From: Candidatus Chloroheliaceae bacterium
GTDB taxonomy: Bacteria; Chloroflexota; Chloroflexia; Chloroheliales; Chloroheliaceae
NCBI GenBank assembly: GCA_013390945.1
Contig: JACAUC010000008.1
Location: 1-59,968, forward strand
Direction of reading: 5' to 3'
Length of the DNA: 59,968 bases
How positions within the stretch are numbered: the first letter of the stretch is position 1; each line of letters begins with the position of its first letter. The position numbers were made by a program, and so were the translations under genes. This document shows positions 25,702-34,086 of the stretch, piece after piece. The notes beneath the pieces are model-generated. The model did no database searches and had not been told where the DNA came from. It saw only the letters and a list, made by a program, of their open reading frames with translations.

Positions 25702-28700
25702 ATGGCTCAAGCTATTGTCTGGTTGTTAATAATTGAACTTATCGGGTTACTAGCACTGCCCGCTACTTTTGCGTTCTTCTCCTTTTTGCCCGACCGGGGC
25801 TATACCCTCACTAAAACTTTTGGTTTGCTGGGCGGTGCTTTTGTAGTTTGGTTCCTCGGCATGTTAGGGTTACCCTTTACCGCGCTAACCAGTTGGGTCT
25901 TGTTGGTGGTCTTATTTGGCGGATTAGGCTTTTGGTTGCTCCAGCGCAAGGACGGAGAACTTCGCGCTGATATAGATCGCTTCTTTCGCGAACAGCGTTG
26001 GTTAATGTTGGCGGTGGAACTACTCTTTATTGCCACCTATCTCTATCTGATTAATCTACGTTCGTATATGCCCGAAATTCGCGATCAGGAAAAATTTGGT
26101 GACTTTGCCTTCCTCAACTCGATGGCCCTTCATTCCACCTTGCCACCGACTGACCCTTGGATGAGTGGCTACCCGATTAATTACTACTACTTCAGCCATT
26201 TTATGATGGCGATGTTAACCAAAATGAGTGGCGTAGTTCCGGCGATTGCCTTTAACCTGACTAGTCCGTTGATTTTTGGCCTGACTGCGCTAGGGGCTTT
26301 TGGAGTAGTTTATAATCTGGTAATGGCTGTGCGCCAAACGGCCAGCCGACCGGCCCTCCGTGGCTGGTTGGCGGCAGGGTTGACGGGAGTGTTGGCAGTG
26401 CTGAGTGTCGGTTTTTTAGGCAACCTTGACTCGGCTCGAATTGCCCTCTTCCCCTCCGGTAATATGGGTGGCTTTACTTACAATTGGTGGAGTCCCTCGC
26501 GGGTTATCTCCGACTTTATGCCACAGCCTATGGGCAACGGTCTCTTTAGTTACCATATGATCGAGGCTATCACCGAGTTTCCGTTCTTTAGTTTCTTGCT
26601 GGCCGACATACATCCCCACGTTATGACCTTGCCCTTTGCCTTACTGGTCATTGCCGCCGCCTTCAATTTGTTACGAATCCCGGCCGATTCAGGTTTACTT
26701 GACTTGCACACCAGTGAGGGGCGTTATTTCTTTATCTGGTTGGCACTCATTGTGGGTTCGCTCTACTTCCTCAATAGCCTAGATTATCCCACTTACCTAC
26801 TATTGATCTTAATGGCGGCACTGGTACGTGAACTGAGAGTAGGTCTAATAGAACAGAAGCCGGACGAATTGGCCGTTTCGGGCGAATGGTGGAAAGTAGC
26901 TCTATTTGGCGGCAAAATTTCCAGTCAGCTTAACGGACAAACTTGGCGCAGATTTTGGCGTTGGCTAGGGTTTACGGTTCGGCTGTTGATCGCCTCGGTA
27001 GGTCTCTATCTACCTTTTCACCTTACCTTTACCTCCTTCATTGGCGATAGTTTTGTACCCGATGCGGTAAACCTCCCCATTCTCAGTTCGCTGGCTAAAA
27101 CTTTCCTGCTGGTGGCGTGGGATCGTACCCCTCTGTTGGTGCAGACCATTATCCAAGAGAATGGACAACCCGTAGATCGCTGGGGCTACCTGATGGTTTT
27201 TGGCCTCTTCCTCTATCCCATCGTATCTATGATAGCCCTGAAGTTGTGGCCTTATCTTAAAGCACCTTATGGTTACTTGGATGGTGAACCGCTTAATTCG
27301 GAGACCGCCGAAAAAGAGGTAAATAAAACGCTTCCGTTTGGTTCATTCAGCTATTATGTAACTGGCTTTGGGCTATTTATGTTGCTCTTGTGCAAAATGA
27401 TGGCTTTGGCCTATTTAAATCCGGTTATCATACTGCTGGTAGGTCTCTTCTCCGTTCCCTTTCTGGCAATCGGAGTGGGTTGGTTGGCAACCGAATACCT
27501 TGAAAAAAGACGTTCTAGCCGACCTGTAGTGGTCTTATTGAGTGCTTTGGGAGTGTTGGCCCTTCTTATGATTGTCTTAGGCTGGTCTGTCCATTTTGAA
27601 CTTTACGGGCCACTCTTGATACTTGGGATTAGTGCTACTCTTCTGATTCTTTGTAAAGAGCCGTTCGAGCGAAGTAAAGAGCCACTTCAAGCCGAAAACC
27701 ACACTGCTGACTCTCTTGAATTAGTGGATAAATTTGGGTTGTTGTTGGTAGTATTACCAGTCTTGATTACTTTTGTGATTGAGATAATTTTCCTACGTGA
27801 TGTCTTTAACGCCCGTTTTAACACCATCTTCAAATTTTACTATCAGGCTTGGGTACTCTATGCCTTAGCGGGAGCCTACGCCACTTGGCGCGTAGTTGCT
27901 TGGGGTTGGAAGCTTGTACCCTTCGGTAGAACTGCTCGTTACCTAGAAGAGACCGAGTCGGAGAAAACCCAAAACCCAGCCTACTTTGTTTCAGCACCAC
28001 CACAAGCTTCTCCTCTGTTGGGGGCAATAGGCTCCAGTGGAACTGGTGTAGCCCTCGAATTTCAGGCTCCTTCAAGCTCACCCGTTTACGCTGACGGGAC
28101 AGAAGAGGACGCGGACGCACTAGCCGCCGAAGAATATATCCGGCAACGACCACGGAGTTCATGGTGGCGTTGGATTTGGGCGTTTGGGTTGACGCTCCTG
28201 TTATTAGCCGGACTGATCTACCCGCTCTTTGGCCCCTATGAAAAGAGTGGCAACTATAAGCAACGCAAAGGGTTGGATGGTGCGGATTGGTTAGCGCAAT
28301 GGTATCCCGACGATTATACCGCGATAAAATGGCTACAAACCCAATCCGCCAAAGACCCTAGTTTTGAAGGGCCACTCTTAGAAACGGTTGGACCAGATTG
28401 GTTTGATTATAATCGGGTAGGTACTTTTAGTGGTTTTCCGGTTTTAATGGGTTGGCCGGGCCACGAGCAGCAGTGGCGGGGTGGTAAGGCTGCCACTCGT
28501 ACCGAAGTAACCGAGCGTATTCAAGCGGTAGACCGCATTTATTCTACTACTAGTGTTGAAGAGGCCCGTAACCTGTTACAAAAATATGGCCTTAAATATG
28601 TCTACGTGGGTACGCTTGAAACCAGTGCTAATGATGGGCGATGGTACGATGGCAATGGCAATTCGGTCAAGAAGAACTATCCCGCCGAAGGTTTGACCAA

Positions 28701-28761
28701 ATTCAGTCTCTTTATGAAGCGCATTTACCAGCAGAACGGTGTCACAATTTATAGTTTTTAA
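25702..28761 (+). CDS. DUF2298 (Chlor_Arch_YYY) polytopic membrane protein
   Basis: 1019 residues with about 20 hydrophobic segments. It matches the central part of the preceding protein along its length: PDRGYTLTKTFG near residue 30, GYPINYYYFSHF (about 155), FPFFSFLLADIHPHV (about 293), NTIFKFYYQAW (about 706) and VLMGWPGHEQQWRG near the C-terminus, which again aligns with VLGWDHHETQQR. The Asp-x-His-x-His in the DIHPH loop and the Tyr-rich loop are candidates for the active site. A charged, low-complexity stretch lies at about 745-810. DUF2298 proteins belong to the GT-C-like membrane proteins, and the reaction is unknown. The gene probably arose by tandem duplication and shares a transcript with the upstream gene. 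Confidence 0.88.
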   Translation: MAQAIVWLLIIELIGLLALPATFAFFSFLPDRGYTLTKTFGLLGGAFVVWFLGMLGLPFTALTSWVLLVVLFGGLGFWLLQRKDGELRADIDRFFREQRWLMLAVELLFIATYLYLINLRSYMPEIRDQEKFGDFAFLNSMALHSTLPPTDPWMSGYPINYYYFSHFMMAMLTKMSGVVPAIAFNLTSPLIFGLTALGAFGVVYNLVMAVRQTASRPALRGWLAAGLTGVLAVLSVGFLGNLDSARIALFPSGNMGGFTYNWWSPSRVISDFMPQPMGNGLFSYHMIEAITEFPFFSFLLADIHPHVMTLPFALLVIAAAFNLLRIPADSGLLDLHTSEGRYFFIWLALIVGSLYFLNSLDYPTYLLLILMAALVRELRVGLIEQKPDELAVSGEWWKVALFGGKISSQLNGQTWRRFWRWLGFTVRLLIASVGLYLPFHLTFTSFIGDSFVPDAVNLPILSSLAKTFLLVAWDRTPLLVQTIIQENGQPVDRWGYLMVFGLFLYPIVSMIALKLWPYLKAPYGYLDGEPLNSETAEKEVNKTLPFGSFSYYVTGFGLFMLLLCKMMALAYLNPVIILLVGLFSVPFLAIGVGWLATEYLEKRRSSRPVVVLLSALGVLALLMIVLGWSVHFELYGPLLILGISATLLILCKEPFERSKEPLQAENHTADSLELVDKFGLLLVVLPVLITFVIEIIFLRDVFNARFNTIFKFYYQAWVLYALAGAYATWRVVAWGWKLVPFGRTARYLEETESEKTQNPAYFVSAPPQASPLLGAIGSSGTGVALEFQAPSSSPVYADGTEEDADALAAEEYIRQRPRSSWWRWIWAFGLTLLLLAGLIYPLFGPYEKSGNYKQRKGLDGADWLAQWYPDDYTAIKWLQTQSAKDPSFEGPLLETVGPDWFDYNRVGTFSGFPVLMGWPGHEQQWRGGKAATRTEVTERIQAVDRIYSTTSVEEARNLLQKYGLKYVYVGTLETSANDGRWYDGNGNSVKKNYPAEGLTKFSLFMKRIYQQNGVTIYSF

Positions 28762-28772
28762 CGCACTATTAC

Positions 28773-28813
28773 AGTGGTAGGGACGTTTAGAGTGCGTCCC
28801 TCTTCCTACCACT
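28773..28813. terminator. Hairpin after the DUF2298 pair (possible terminator)
   Basis: AGTGGTAGG (28773-28781) pairs with CCTACCACT (28805-28813), and GGGACG with CGTCCC inside. It sits 12 nt past the stop codon of the plus-strand gene and 37 nt past the stop codon of the convergent response-regulator gene. No T-tract is present, so its function as a terminator is uncertain. The inner part resembles the dispersed GGGGCGT...ACGCCCC element. Confidence 0.55.
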
Positions 28814-28849
28814 TGAGATTATAAACTCGATTACATTCGCTAAAGGAGG

Positions 28850-29464
28850 CTATTCAAAATCAAAGTCATCGCGGCGTAAGGCTCTAAAGGGTGTATTACT
28901 CTCCTCCAGCCGATAGCGTTCCAATTCTCTTCCACGTCTCGATTCTAGCCGGGTAAATTCAAGTTGTTCTCGTACAATACCGGGTAAGCCTCGAATCAAC
29001 CTTCGAACCCGCAATAAGAGATCGGAGGGGCGTATTGGTTTGACGATAAAGTCATCGGCCCCCATATTTAAGACGGCCTGCTCAAAAGTTGGGTTGCTTT
29101 CAATCGTAGCTACTAATAGAATTGGTATAACCTCTCTAGTGGTTTGTTGTAAACCACGCAACTCTTGCACAAAATCTAGCCCATCTCTATCTCTAAGGAA
29201 AAGATCACAAATAACTAAAGCTGGAGTGAATTGCTCGTTACATTGATACTGATTAGCGGCTAACTTCAGTTGAACCAGAGCATCACATGGATTTACTAGA
29301 TGTGTAACTTGATAGCCACACTCTGTGAGGGGATGACATAACGGATGAACTCCCCTAGAGGGTTGATCGTTGTCTACTACCATAATCCGCCGATTAGTGA
29401 TTTGAGCGGTTGCAGTTCTAAGGCCAACGGTTTTTGGTAGAAGTAGATGATTGTCGGTTTGCAT
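28850..29464 (-). CDS. Single-domain-type response regulator with N- and C-terminal extensions
   Basis: 204 residues. A CheY-like receiver spans about 25-145: RRIMVVDNDQPS with acidic residues, the phosphoacceptor Asp in LVICDLFLRDRDGLDF, ILLVATIESN (the conserved Thr/Ser position) and ADDFIVKPIRPSDLLLRV with the invariant Lys. The C-terminal ~55 residues (Glu/Arg-rich, ending DDFDFE) show no DNA-binding domain. It stands alone on the minus strand, convergent with the DUF2298 genes and divergent from scpB. The partner kinase is not obvious. The Kai-cassette histidine kinase is about 5 kb away. Confidence 0.88.
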   Translation of the reverse strand: MQTDNHLLLPKTVGLRTATAQITNRRIMVVDNDQPSRGVHPLCHPLTECGYQVTHLVNPCDALVQLKLAANQYQCNEQFTPALVICDLFLRDRDGLDFVQELRGLQQTTREVIPILLVATIESNPTFEQAVLNMGADDFIVKPIRPSDLLLRVRRLIRGLPGIVREQLEFTRLESRRGRELERYRLEESNTPFRALRRDDFDFE

Positions 29465-29878
29465 AACGTATTTTACCTCTAACTTATAAATTTGCCTGAA
29501 TTGAGATGGAAATGACCCTACTTCATTTCTAAGCTTCTAAGCTTAATTTTTCTGGATACCTTCCTGATACCTTTCGCCTTCATTAAACCTGATAGCGATA
29601 TTAGAATTATAGACCTTTAACATTACATCTTGCATTACAAATGTCAGCGTGATAAAGAACTTCGTTAAGACAAAAGGGGAAGTACTTTTTGCGGTTTCGT
29701 CCCTACCTATTAACCTTTATCTCTTAACGCAGATGAATTCCCTTAGTGCTTGAGAGTACTGGGATGATACGCTATTCCCAATTTAAATTTTCTGTTATAA
29801 TAGTGGCTACAATCAATGCAACGTAGGTATCATTGGAATACCCAAAAAGGAAAAGTTTAGAAAGCAATTTGGGGTCAA
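29465..29878. other. 414-nt divergent intergenic region
   Basis: AT-rich spacer between the response regulator (minus) and scpB (plus). It holds the scpB promoter candidate at 29793-29801. No reading frame or RNA gene is supported. GGGATGATACG near 29761 resembles the recurring GAGAWGATAC motif. Confidence 0.5.
29793..29801 (+). promoter_or_regulatory. scpB: Extended -10 promoter of scpB
   Basis: TGTTATAAT is a TGn-TATAAT extended -10 element that matches the consensus at every fixed position. The -35 region is weak, as expected for extended -10 promoters. Transcription would start near 29808, about 70 nt before the scpB ATG. Confidence 0.65.
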
Positions 29879-30448
29879 ATGAGTGGAGAAAGTAGAAGCG
29901 TCGGTCAGCAGTTAGCTGCATTGGAGGCGTTGCTTTTTGTTACAGCTGAGCCAGTCAGTCTTACCGACTTACAAAGAGTACTAGGCGTAGAGGTGGATTG
30001 GTTGAAAGAGCTAATCACTACACTCAATAGTGACTATACTGAGCAAGGACGTGGGCTGCGTATTTATTCGCAGAGTGAGCATTGCCAGCTTGTAACGGCC
30101 CCTGAAGTGGCCTCCTACGTCGAAAAATTTCTGGGCTTGCAAAGTGGTAGTAAGCTTTCGGCAGCAGCACTGGAGACCTTGACCGTAATTGCCTACCGAC
30201 AACCGCTTACTCGTCAGGGAGTGGAGGCTATTCGAGGCGTAGATAGTAGTGGAGTCATTAATACCTTACAAGCCCGTGGCCTGATTGAAGAGGTCGGTCG
30301 TCAAGAGTCGGTGGGGCATCCGGTTTTGTTTGGTACTACCTTTGAATTTTTGCATCAGTTTGGTTTAGCAAGCTTAAAGGAATTACCGCCTTTGAAAGAA
30401 CTGGAGGAGCCGCTTCAAAGCACTCCCGCCGATTCATTAAGTTTGTAA
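29879..30448 (+). CDS. scpB: Segregation and condensation protein ScpB
   Basis: Forms the SMC-ScpA-ScpB condensin complex for chromosome organisation. 189 residues with two winged-helix domains: LAALEALLFVTAEPVSL at the N-terminus, and ALETLTVIAYRQPLTRQGVEAIRGVDSSG in the second domain, followed by GRQESVGHPVLFGTT. These are the strongest ScpB signatures. scpA, usually adjacent, is not next to it here. The gene before it is divergent, and the following gene is an unknown protein. Confidence 0.95.
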   Translation: MSGESRSVGQQLAALEALLFVTAEPVSLTDLQRVLGVEVDWLKELITTLNSDYTEQGRGLRIYSQSEHCQLVTAPEVASYVEKFLGLQSGSKLSAAALETLTVIAYRQPLTRQGVEAIRGVDSSGVINTLQARGLIEEVGRQESVGHPVLFGTTFEFLHQFGLASLKELPPLKELEEPLQSTPADSLSL

Positions 30449-30639
30449 AGGCATCTTGCTGGAAAAGGCGAATTTTCGGTCTAATTGAGATGATACAATA
30501 AAATGGGTTTGCTTTGAAAGCGATTTCAATCTAGTCTTGTCTTCTAGCTAAATTTAGCGTATATTTAATATACAGAAGATTCTTCTGTTTTACACGCTTA
30601 ATGGTCTTATACTTGGTAGTACCAACCAAAGAGGGGGTT

Positions 30640-31125
30640 ATGGGAGTTATGCAGCAAGAACAATTCTTTGGAAGTAATGTAACACATCGTCTGGAAAGGT
30701 TTGAGCGGGAAGAAGCACGCGACCCTAACGATTGGTTGGCAGAGTTGAAGCGTGAAGTGGAAGCAAAGCACCGAGCCGAGACTGAGGCCCAGTATAAACG
30801 TGATGCTCTGACTACTCGTTTGATGTTTGAACTGAATCGGGTGCATACCGTTGAATTATTGGAAGAGATGAACCGAGCGTTACTCAACCGCGAGGGGCGG
30901 GTAGAGCCAATCTTTACAGATCGTCACGAACTTTGTTTTAGTTGGCCTGTTACTGGAGGTCGTTACCAGATTCGGGTAGGGGCAGATTATGATGACGAGT
31001 CGGCTGATACCTATCTCCTAGTCAATGGTCAGGATGAGCAACGTATTAGGGTGGATGACCTAGAGTTAAAACAGGCTCTAATTAAGGCTTTCCGTGAGCC
31101 CTATTTTAACATCTATCGCTGGTGA
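30640..31125 (+). CDS. Hypothetical protein with coiled-coil N-terminus
   Basis: About 161 residues, unrecognised. The N-terminal half is charged and helical (ERFEREEARDPNDWLAEL, then KREVEAKHRAETEAQYKRD). The C-terminal half looks alpha/beta (GRYQIRVGADYDDESADTY), ending FNIYRW. Codon use is like the neighbours. The longest frame starts at 30601, but GAGG followed by GGG lies 5 nt before the ATG at 30640, which is preferred. The ATG at 30649 is also possible. It lies between scpB and the Kai cassette on the same strand, with 214 nt before the next gene. Confidence 0.65.
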   Translation: MGVMQQEQFFGSNVTHRLERFEREEARDPNDWLAELKREVEAKHRAETEAQYKRDALTTRLMFELNRVHTVELLEEMNRALLNREGRVEPIFTDRHELCFSWPVTGGRYQIRVGADYDDESADTYLLVNGQDEQRIRVDDLELKQALIKAFREPYFNIYRW

Positions 31126-31339
31126 TAAACTCTACTCAGTTCAAGGCAGCTAACTGGTTATTTCCAACAAGCTGTTTTTTTCGGTTGGGGTTTTCTAATT
31201 TTTCTAACTTTTGATTTGATAGAATTAATCAGAAAATTTATCGGCTTGGTTTTATGATAAATATTCACCATATTACCATTTATCAATAGGTAATAATCAG
31301 AGTTGAACAAACCTTCGCAACTGAGTAATTTGGTCAGTA

Positions 31340-32263
31340 ATGCGGCTCGTTGCCAGTATGAAAAAAGAAATTATGTTTAATAATGAGCCAACTAAAATCT
31401 TATTAGTTGAAGATAATCCTGAAGATGCCCAACTACTACGCGAAATTTTAGTTCAATCTGGGGATAATCAATTTCAATTGATCCATTTGAAGCACCTTGA
31501 GGAAGCCTTGGATTACCTATCTGGAGAGAGCATTGGTATTATCTTGCTAGACCTCTCGCTACCAAACGATTCTTGGTTGGAGGCGATGGTACGGATTCAT
31601 CACGCCGCCCCGGACGTACCAGTTATTGTAATGGCCGAAACCGAGAATAGTGCGATGGCAATTAGCGCGGTACGGGCAGGGGCGCAAGATTATCTAATCA
31701 AAGGGCAAATTGTGGCTAGTTTATTAGTGCGCGTCTTGCGTTATGCCACCGAACACTATAAACTTCTAGCGGATTTAGAGCAGACCCAGCAGCGCGAACA
31801 ACAAGAACGAGAAATCCAAACCCTTGAACTCTTTTCTAGTTTTCTTCCCACTAGCGTAACGGCTCAAACCTTTGGCTTAGGACCGTTGCGTAACAGTCTA
31901 CCAGAGATTTTTGACGACTTAGTACAGCGTTATAGTAATTTGCTAGACCTTGCCCTAGAGCAACGACTCTATAAAGTGGAGTATGCTGTTTCAGAAGCTC
32001 TTCGCGCCCTTTCTGAGCGGCTAGGGTTTTTGAAATCTGGCCCACGCGATGTGGTAGAGATTCACAGTACTGCCTTGAAAAAGACCCTCAAAGGAGTTAC
32101 TCCTCAAAAGGCTCAAGCCTATACCGAAGAAGGGCGCTGGATGGTTCTTGAACTTATGGGTTATTTGGTCTCTTATTATCGTAACTACTTTATTCTATCG
32201 GTGCCAAAGAAATTAACCCTTCCGAACTCCACAAAACCATTAAAAGAGAAGGAACATGAATAA
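31340..32263 (+). CDS. Receiver-domain protein with KaiA/RsbU_N-like C-terminal domain (candidate KaiA-type regulator)
   Basis: 307 residues. Residues ~15-135 form a receiver: [14 protein letters not shown], phosphoacceptor Asp in [11 protein letters not shown] (about 70) and DYLIKG with the invariant Lys. The usual Thr/Ser of the fourth strand is Ala (VIVMAETEN). A Gln/Glu-rich linker (about 145-165) follows. Residues ~185-295 form a helical domain in which VVEIH (238-242), Tyr-x-x-EGR (about 261-266) and [10 protein letters not shown] (about 272-281) line up in order and spacing with the C-terminal domain of KaiA, which has VVEIH, DYR and CEMYRR at these places. The related RsbU N-terminal domain is the alternative. 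KaiA has the same order: (pseudo)receiver, linker, four-helix domain. The stop codon overlaps kaiB by 8 nt. The start is uncertain: ATGs at 31340, 31358 and 31373 all lack a strong Shine-Dalgarno. Confidence 0.75.
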   Translation: MRLVASMKKEIMFNNEPTKILLVEDNPEDAQLLREILVQSGDNQFQLIHLKHLEEALDYLSGESIGIILLDLSLPNDSWLEAMVRIHHAAPDVPVIVMAETENSAMAISAVRAGAQDYLIKGQIVASLLVRVLRYATEHYKLLADLEQTQQREQQEREIQTLELFSSFLPTSVTAQTFGLGPLRNSLPEIFDDLVQRYSNLLDLALEQRLYKVEYAVSEALRALSERLGFLKSGPRDVVEIHSTALKKTLKGVTPQKAQAYTEEGRWMVLELMGYLVSYYRNYFILSVPKKLTLPNSTKPLKEKEHE

Positions 32264-32528
32264 ATATTTACTGAAACTCTATATCGCCGGGCGTAGTCCA
32301 AGATCAGAACGTGCTATCGCTAATCTGCAACGGATTTGTGACGAGCAGTTGGGAGACCAATACGAGATGATGATTATTGATGTTCTGGAGCGACCGGAAC
32401 TAGCCGAAAACGAAAAAATTCTGGCAACACCCACTTTAATAAAACAATTACCACCACCTCTCCGGCGGATTATCGGTGACTTGTCCGATATAGAAAAGGT
32501 CCTTATTGGGCTGGATCTCTTGCCGTAG
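32256..32528 (+). CDS. kaiB: Circadian clock protein KaiB
   Basis: Fold-switching thioredoxin-like protein that binds phosphorylated KaiC during the clock cycle in Cyanobacteria. 90 residues. The match to KaiB is near full length: [46 protein letters not shown] and [10 protein letters not shown]. It ends LDLLP and lacks the short acidic C-terminal tail of Synechococcus KaiB. The ATG overlaps the end of the preceding receiver-domain gene, with AAGGA just upstream, and kaiC begins 37 nt after it. Operon structure and the strength of the match make the call firm. Whether it oscillates is unknown. Confidence 0.95.
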   Translation: MNKYLLKLYIAGRSPRSERAIANLQRICDEQLGDQYEMMIIDVLERPELAENEKILATPTLIKQLPPPLRRIIGDLSDIEKVLIGLDLLP

Positions 32529-32565
32529 ATTGAATTTCAAAGCCAATAAGGAGATACAAGAAATA

Positions 32566-34086
32566 ATGAATTTGGAAAGTAAGTACCCTCAATTAGAGAA
32601 GCTAGAAACTGGAATTACGGGCTTCGATTTAGTCTCTAATGGTGGTTTACCAAAGGGTCGCACTACACTGGTGGCTGGAACGGCTGGAAGTGCTAAAACC
32701 GTCTTTGCGGCTCAATTTTTAGCCGAGGGTATTATCAAAGCCAATGAGGGCGGTGTTTTTATTACTTTTGAAGAGTCGGCTAATGACATTCGCAATAATG
32801 TACTTTCAATGGGTTGGGATATTACCAGTTGGGAAGCCCAAGGTAAATGGATTTTTGTAGATGCCTCTCCTGTGCCTGGTGAAGAAGCCGTCGTGATCGG
32901 TAGCTATGACTTAGGTGCCCTCCTAGCCCGTATCGAGCGAGCTATTCAAAAAGTTAATGCCACCCGTGTCTCTATGGATTCGCTCGGAGCCATCTTTACT
33001 CAATTTGCTGATAGTGCCACCGTCCGCAGCGAACTCTTTCGGATTGCCTCCGCTTTGAAAAAAATGGGCGTTACCGCCGTAATGACGGCGGAACGCACTC
33101 AGGAATATGGCGATATTGCTCGCTATGGCGTGGAAGAATTTGTAGCTGATAATGTGGTTATCCTTCGTAATGTTTTAGAAGAGGAAAAACGTCGCCGCAC
33201 TCTCGAAATTCTCAAGTTTCGGGGAACCTCACACAAAAAAGGTGAATTCCCCTTTACTATTATTCCGGGTGAAGGTATTATTATCATTCCCCTCTCGGCT
33301 ATTGAACTAAAACAAAAATCCTCCGATATTCGCATTACCTCCGGTAGTCCTGAACTCGATAGAATGTGTGGTGGCGGGTTCTTCCGGGATTCGATTATTC
33401 TGGTATCAGGTGCAACCGGCACTGGCAAAACATTAATGAGTACCGAGTTTATTGCGGGCGGTGCTAACAATAACGAGCGTTGCCTTTTGTTTGCTTTTGA
33501 GGAGAGCCGCGAACAACTCTTCCGCAATGCTATTGGTTGGGGTATTGACTTTGACCGGATGGAAAAAGAAGAGAAACTCAAACTAGTTTGCGAATACCCA
33601 GAGACTGCCAGCCTCGAAGATCATCTAATTCATATGAAAATGTATATAGATGAGTTTAAACCAAATCGGGTTTCCGTTGATAGTCTTTCTGCCTTAGAGC
33701 GGGTCTCCAGTTTTAAGGGTTTCCGTGAATTTGTGATCGGTCTTACCTCCTTTATCAAGCATAAAGAAGTAGTTGGGTTATTTACTTCTACTACCCCAAC
33801 TTTGCTTGGTGGCTCCTCCGTGACCGAGGCTCATATTTCTACTATTACCGACTCGATTATTCTCTTGCGTTATGTGGAAATGTATGGCGAAATGCGTCGC
33901 GGTCTGACCGTCTTGAAGATGCGTGGCTCGATGCACGATAAAGATATTCGTGAGTTTGCGATTGATGGTACTGGTATGCACCTCGGCAAACCTCTTCGCA
34001 ATGTTACTGGCATCCTGTCGGGTAATCCACAACACATTACCACTGGTGAAATAGATCGTCTTAACAATCTGTTTAAGGGTGAGTGA
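32566..34086 (+). CDS. kaiC: Circadian clock ATPase/kinase KaiC
   Basis: Double-domain RecA-like ATPase of 506 residues. CI has Walker A GTAGSAKT (38-45), the catalytic Glu pair in FEES (69-70) and Walker B VSMDS. CII has Walker A GATGTGKT (282-289), the Glu pair in FEES (312-313) and VSVDS. The phosphorylation region reads SSVTEAHISTITD, so Ser425-Thr426 match the autophosphorylated S431/T432 of Synechococcus KaiC, and Thr420 matches T426. The C-terminal GILSGNPQHI matches the A-loop, followed by a short tail that could bind a KaiA-like partner. The longest frame begins at 32506 inside kaiB, but the ATG at 32566 starts the conserved protein and has AAGGAG 12 nt upstream. The stop codon TGA overlaps the kinase start (TGATG). 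Confidence 0.95.
   Translation: MNLESKYPQLEKLETGITGFDLVSNGGLPKGRTTLVAGTAGSAKTVFAAQFLAEGIIKANEGGVFITFEESANDIRNNVLSMGWDITSWEAQGKWIFVDASPVPGEEAVVIGSYDLGALLARIERAIQKVNATRVSMDSLGAIFTQFADSATVRSELFRIASALKKMGVTAVMTAERTQEYGDIARYGVEEFVADNVVILRNVLEEEKRRRTLEILKFRGTSHKKGEFPFTIIPGEGIIIIPLSAIELKQKSSDIRITSGSPELDRMCGGGFFRDSIILVSGATGTGKTLMSTEFIAGGANNNERCLLFAFEESREQLFRNAIGWGIDFDRMEKEEKLKLVCEYPETASLEDHLIHMKMYIDEFKPNRVSVDSLSALERVSSFKGFREFVIGLTSFIKHKEVVGLFTSTTPTLLGGSSVTEAHISTITDSIILLRYVEMYGEMRRGLTVLKMRGSMHDKDIREFAIDGTGMHLGKPLRNVTGILSGNPQHITTGEIDRLNNLFKGE

Noticed and set aside
32506..32565. KaiC start at 32506 inside kaiB
   Set aside because: It adds 20 unconserved residues overlapping kaiB. The ATG at 32566 with AAGGAG upstream starts the KaiC-like sequence.
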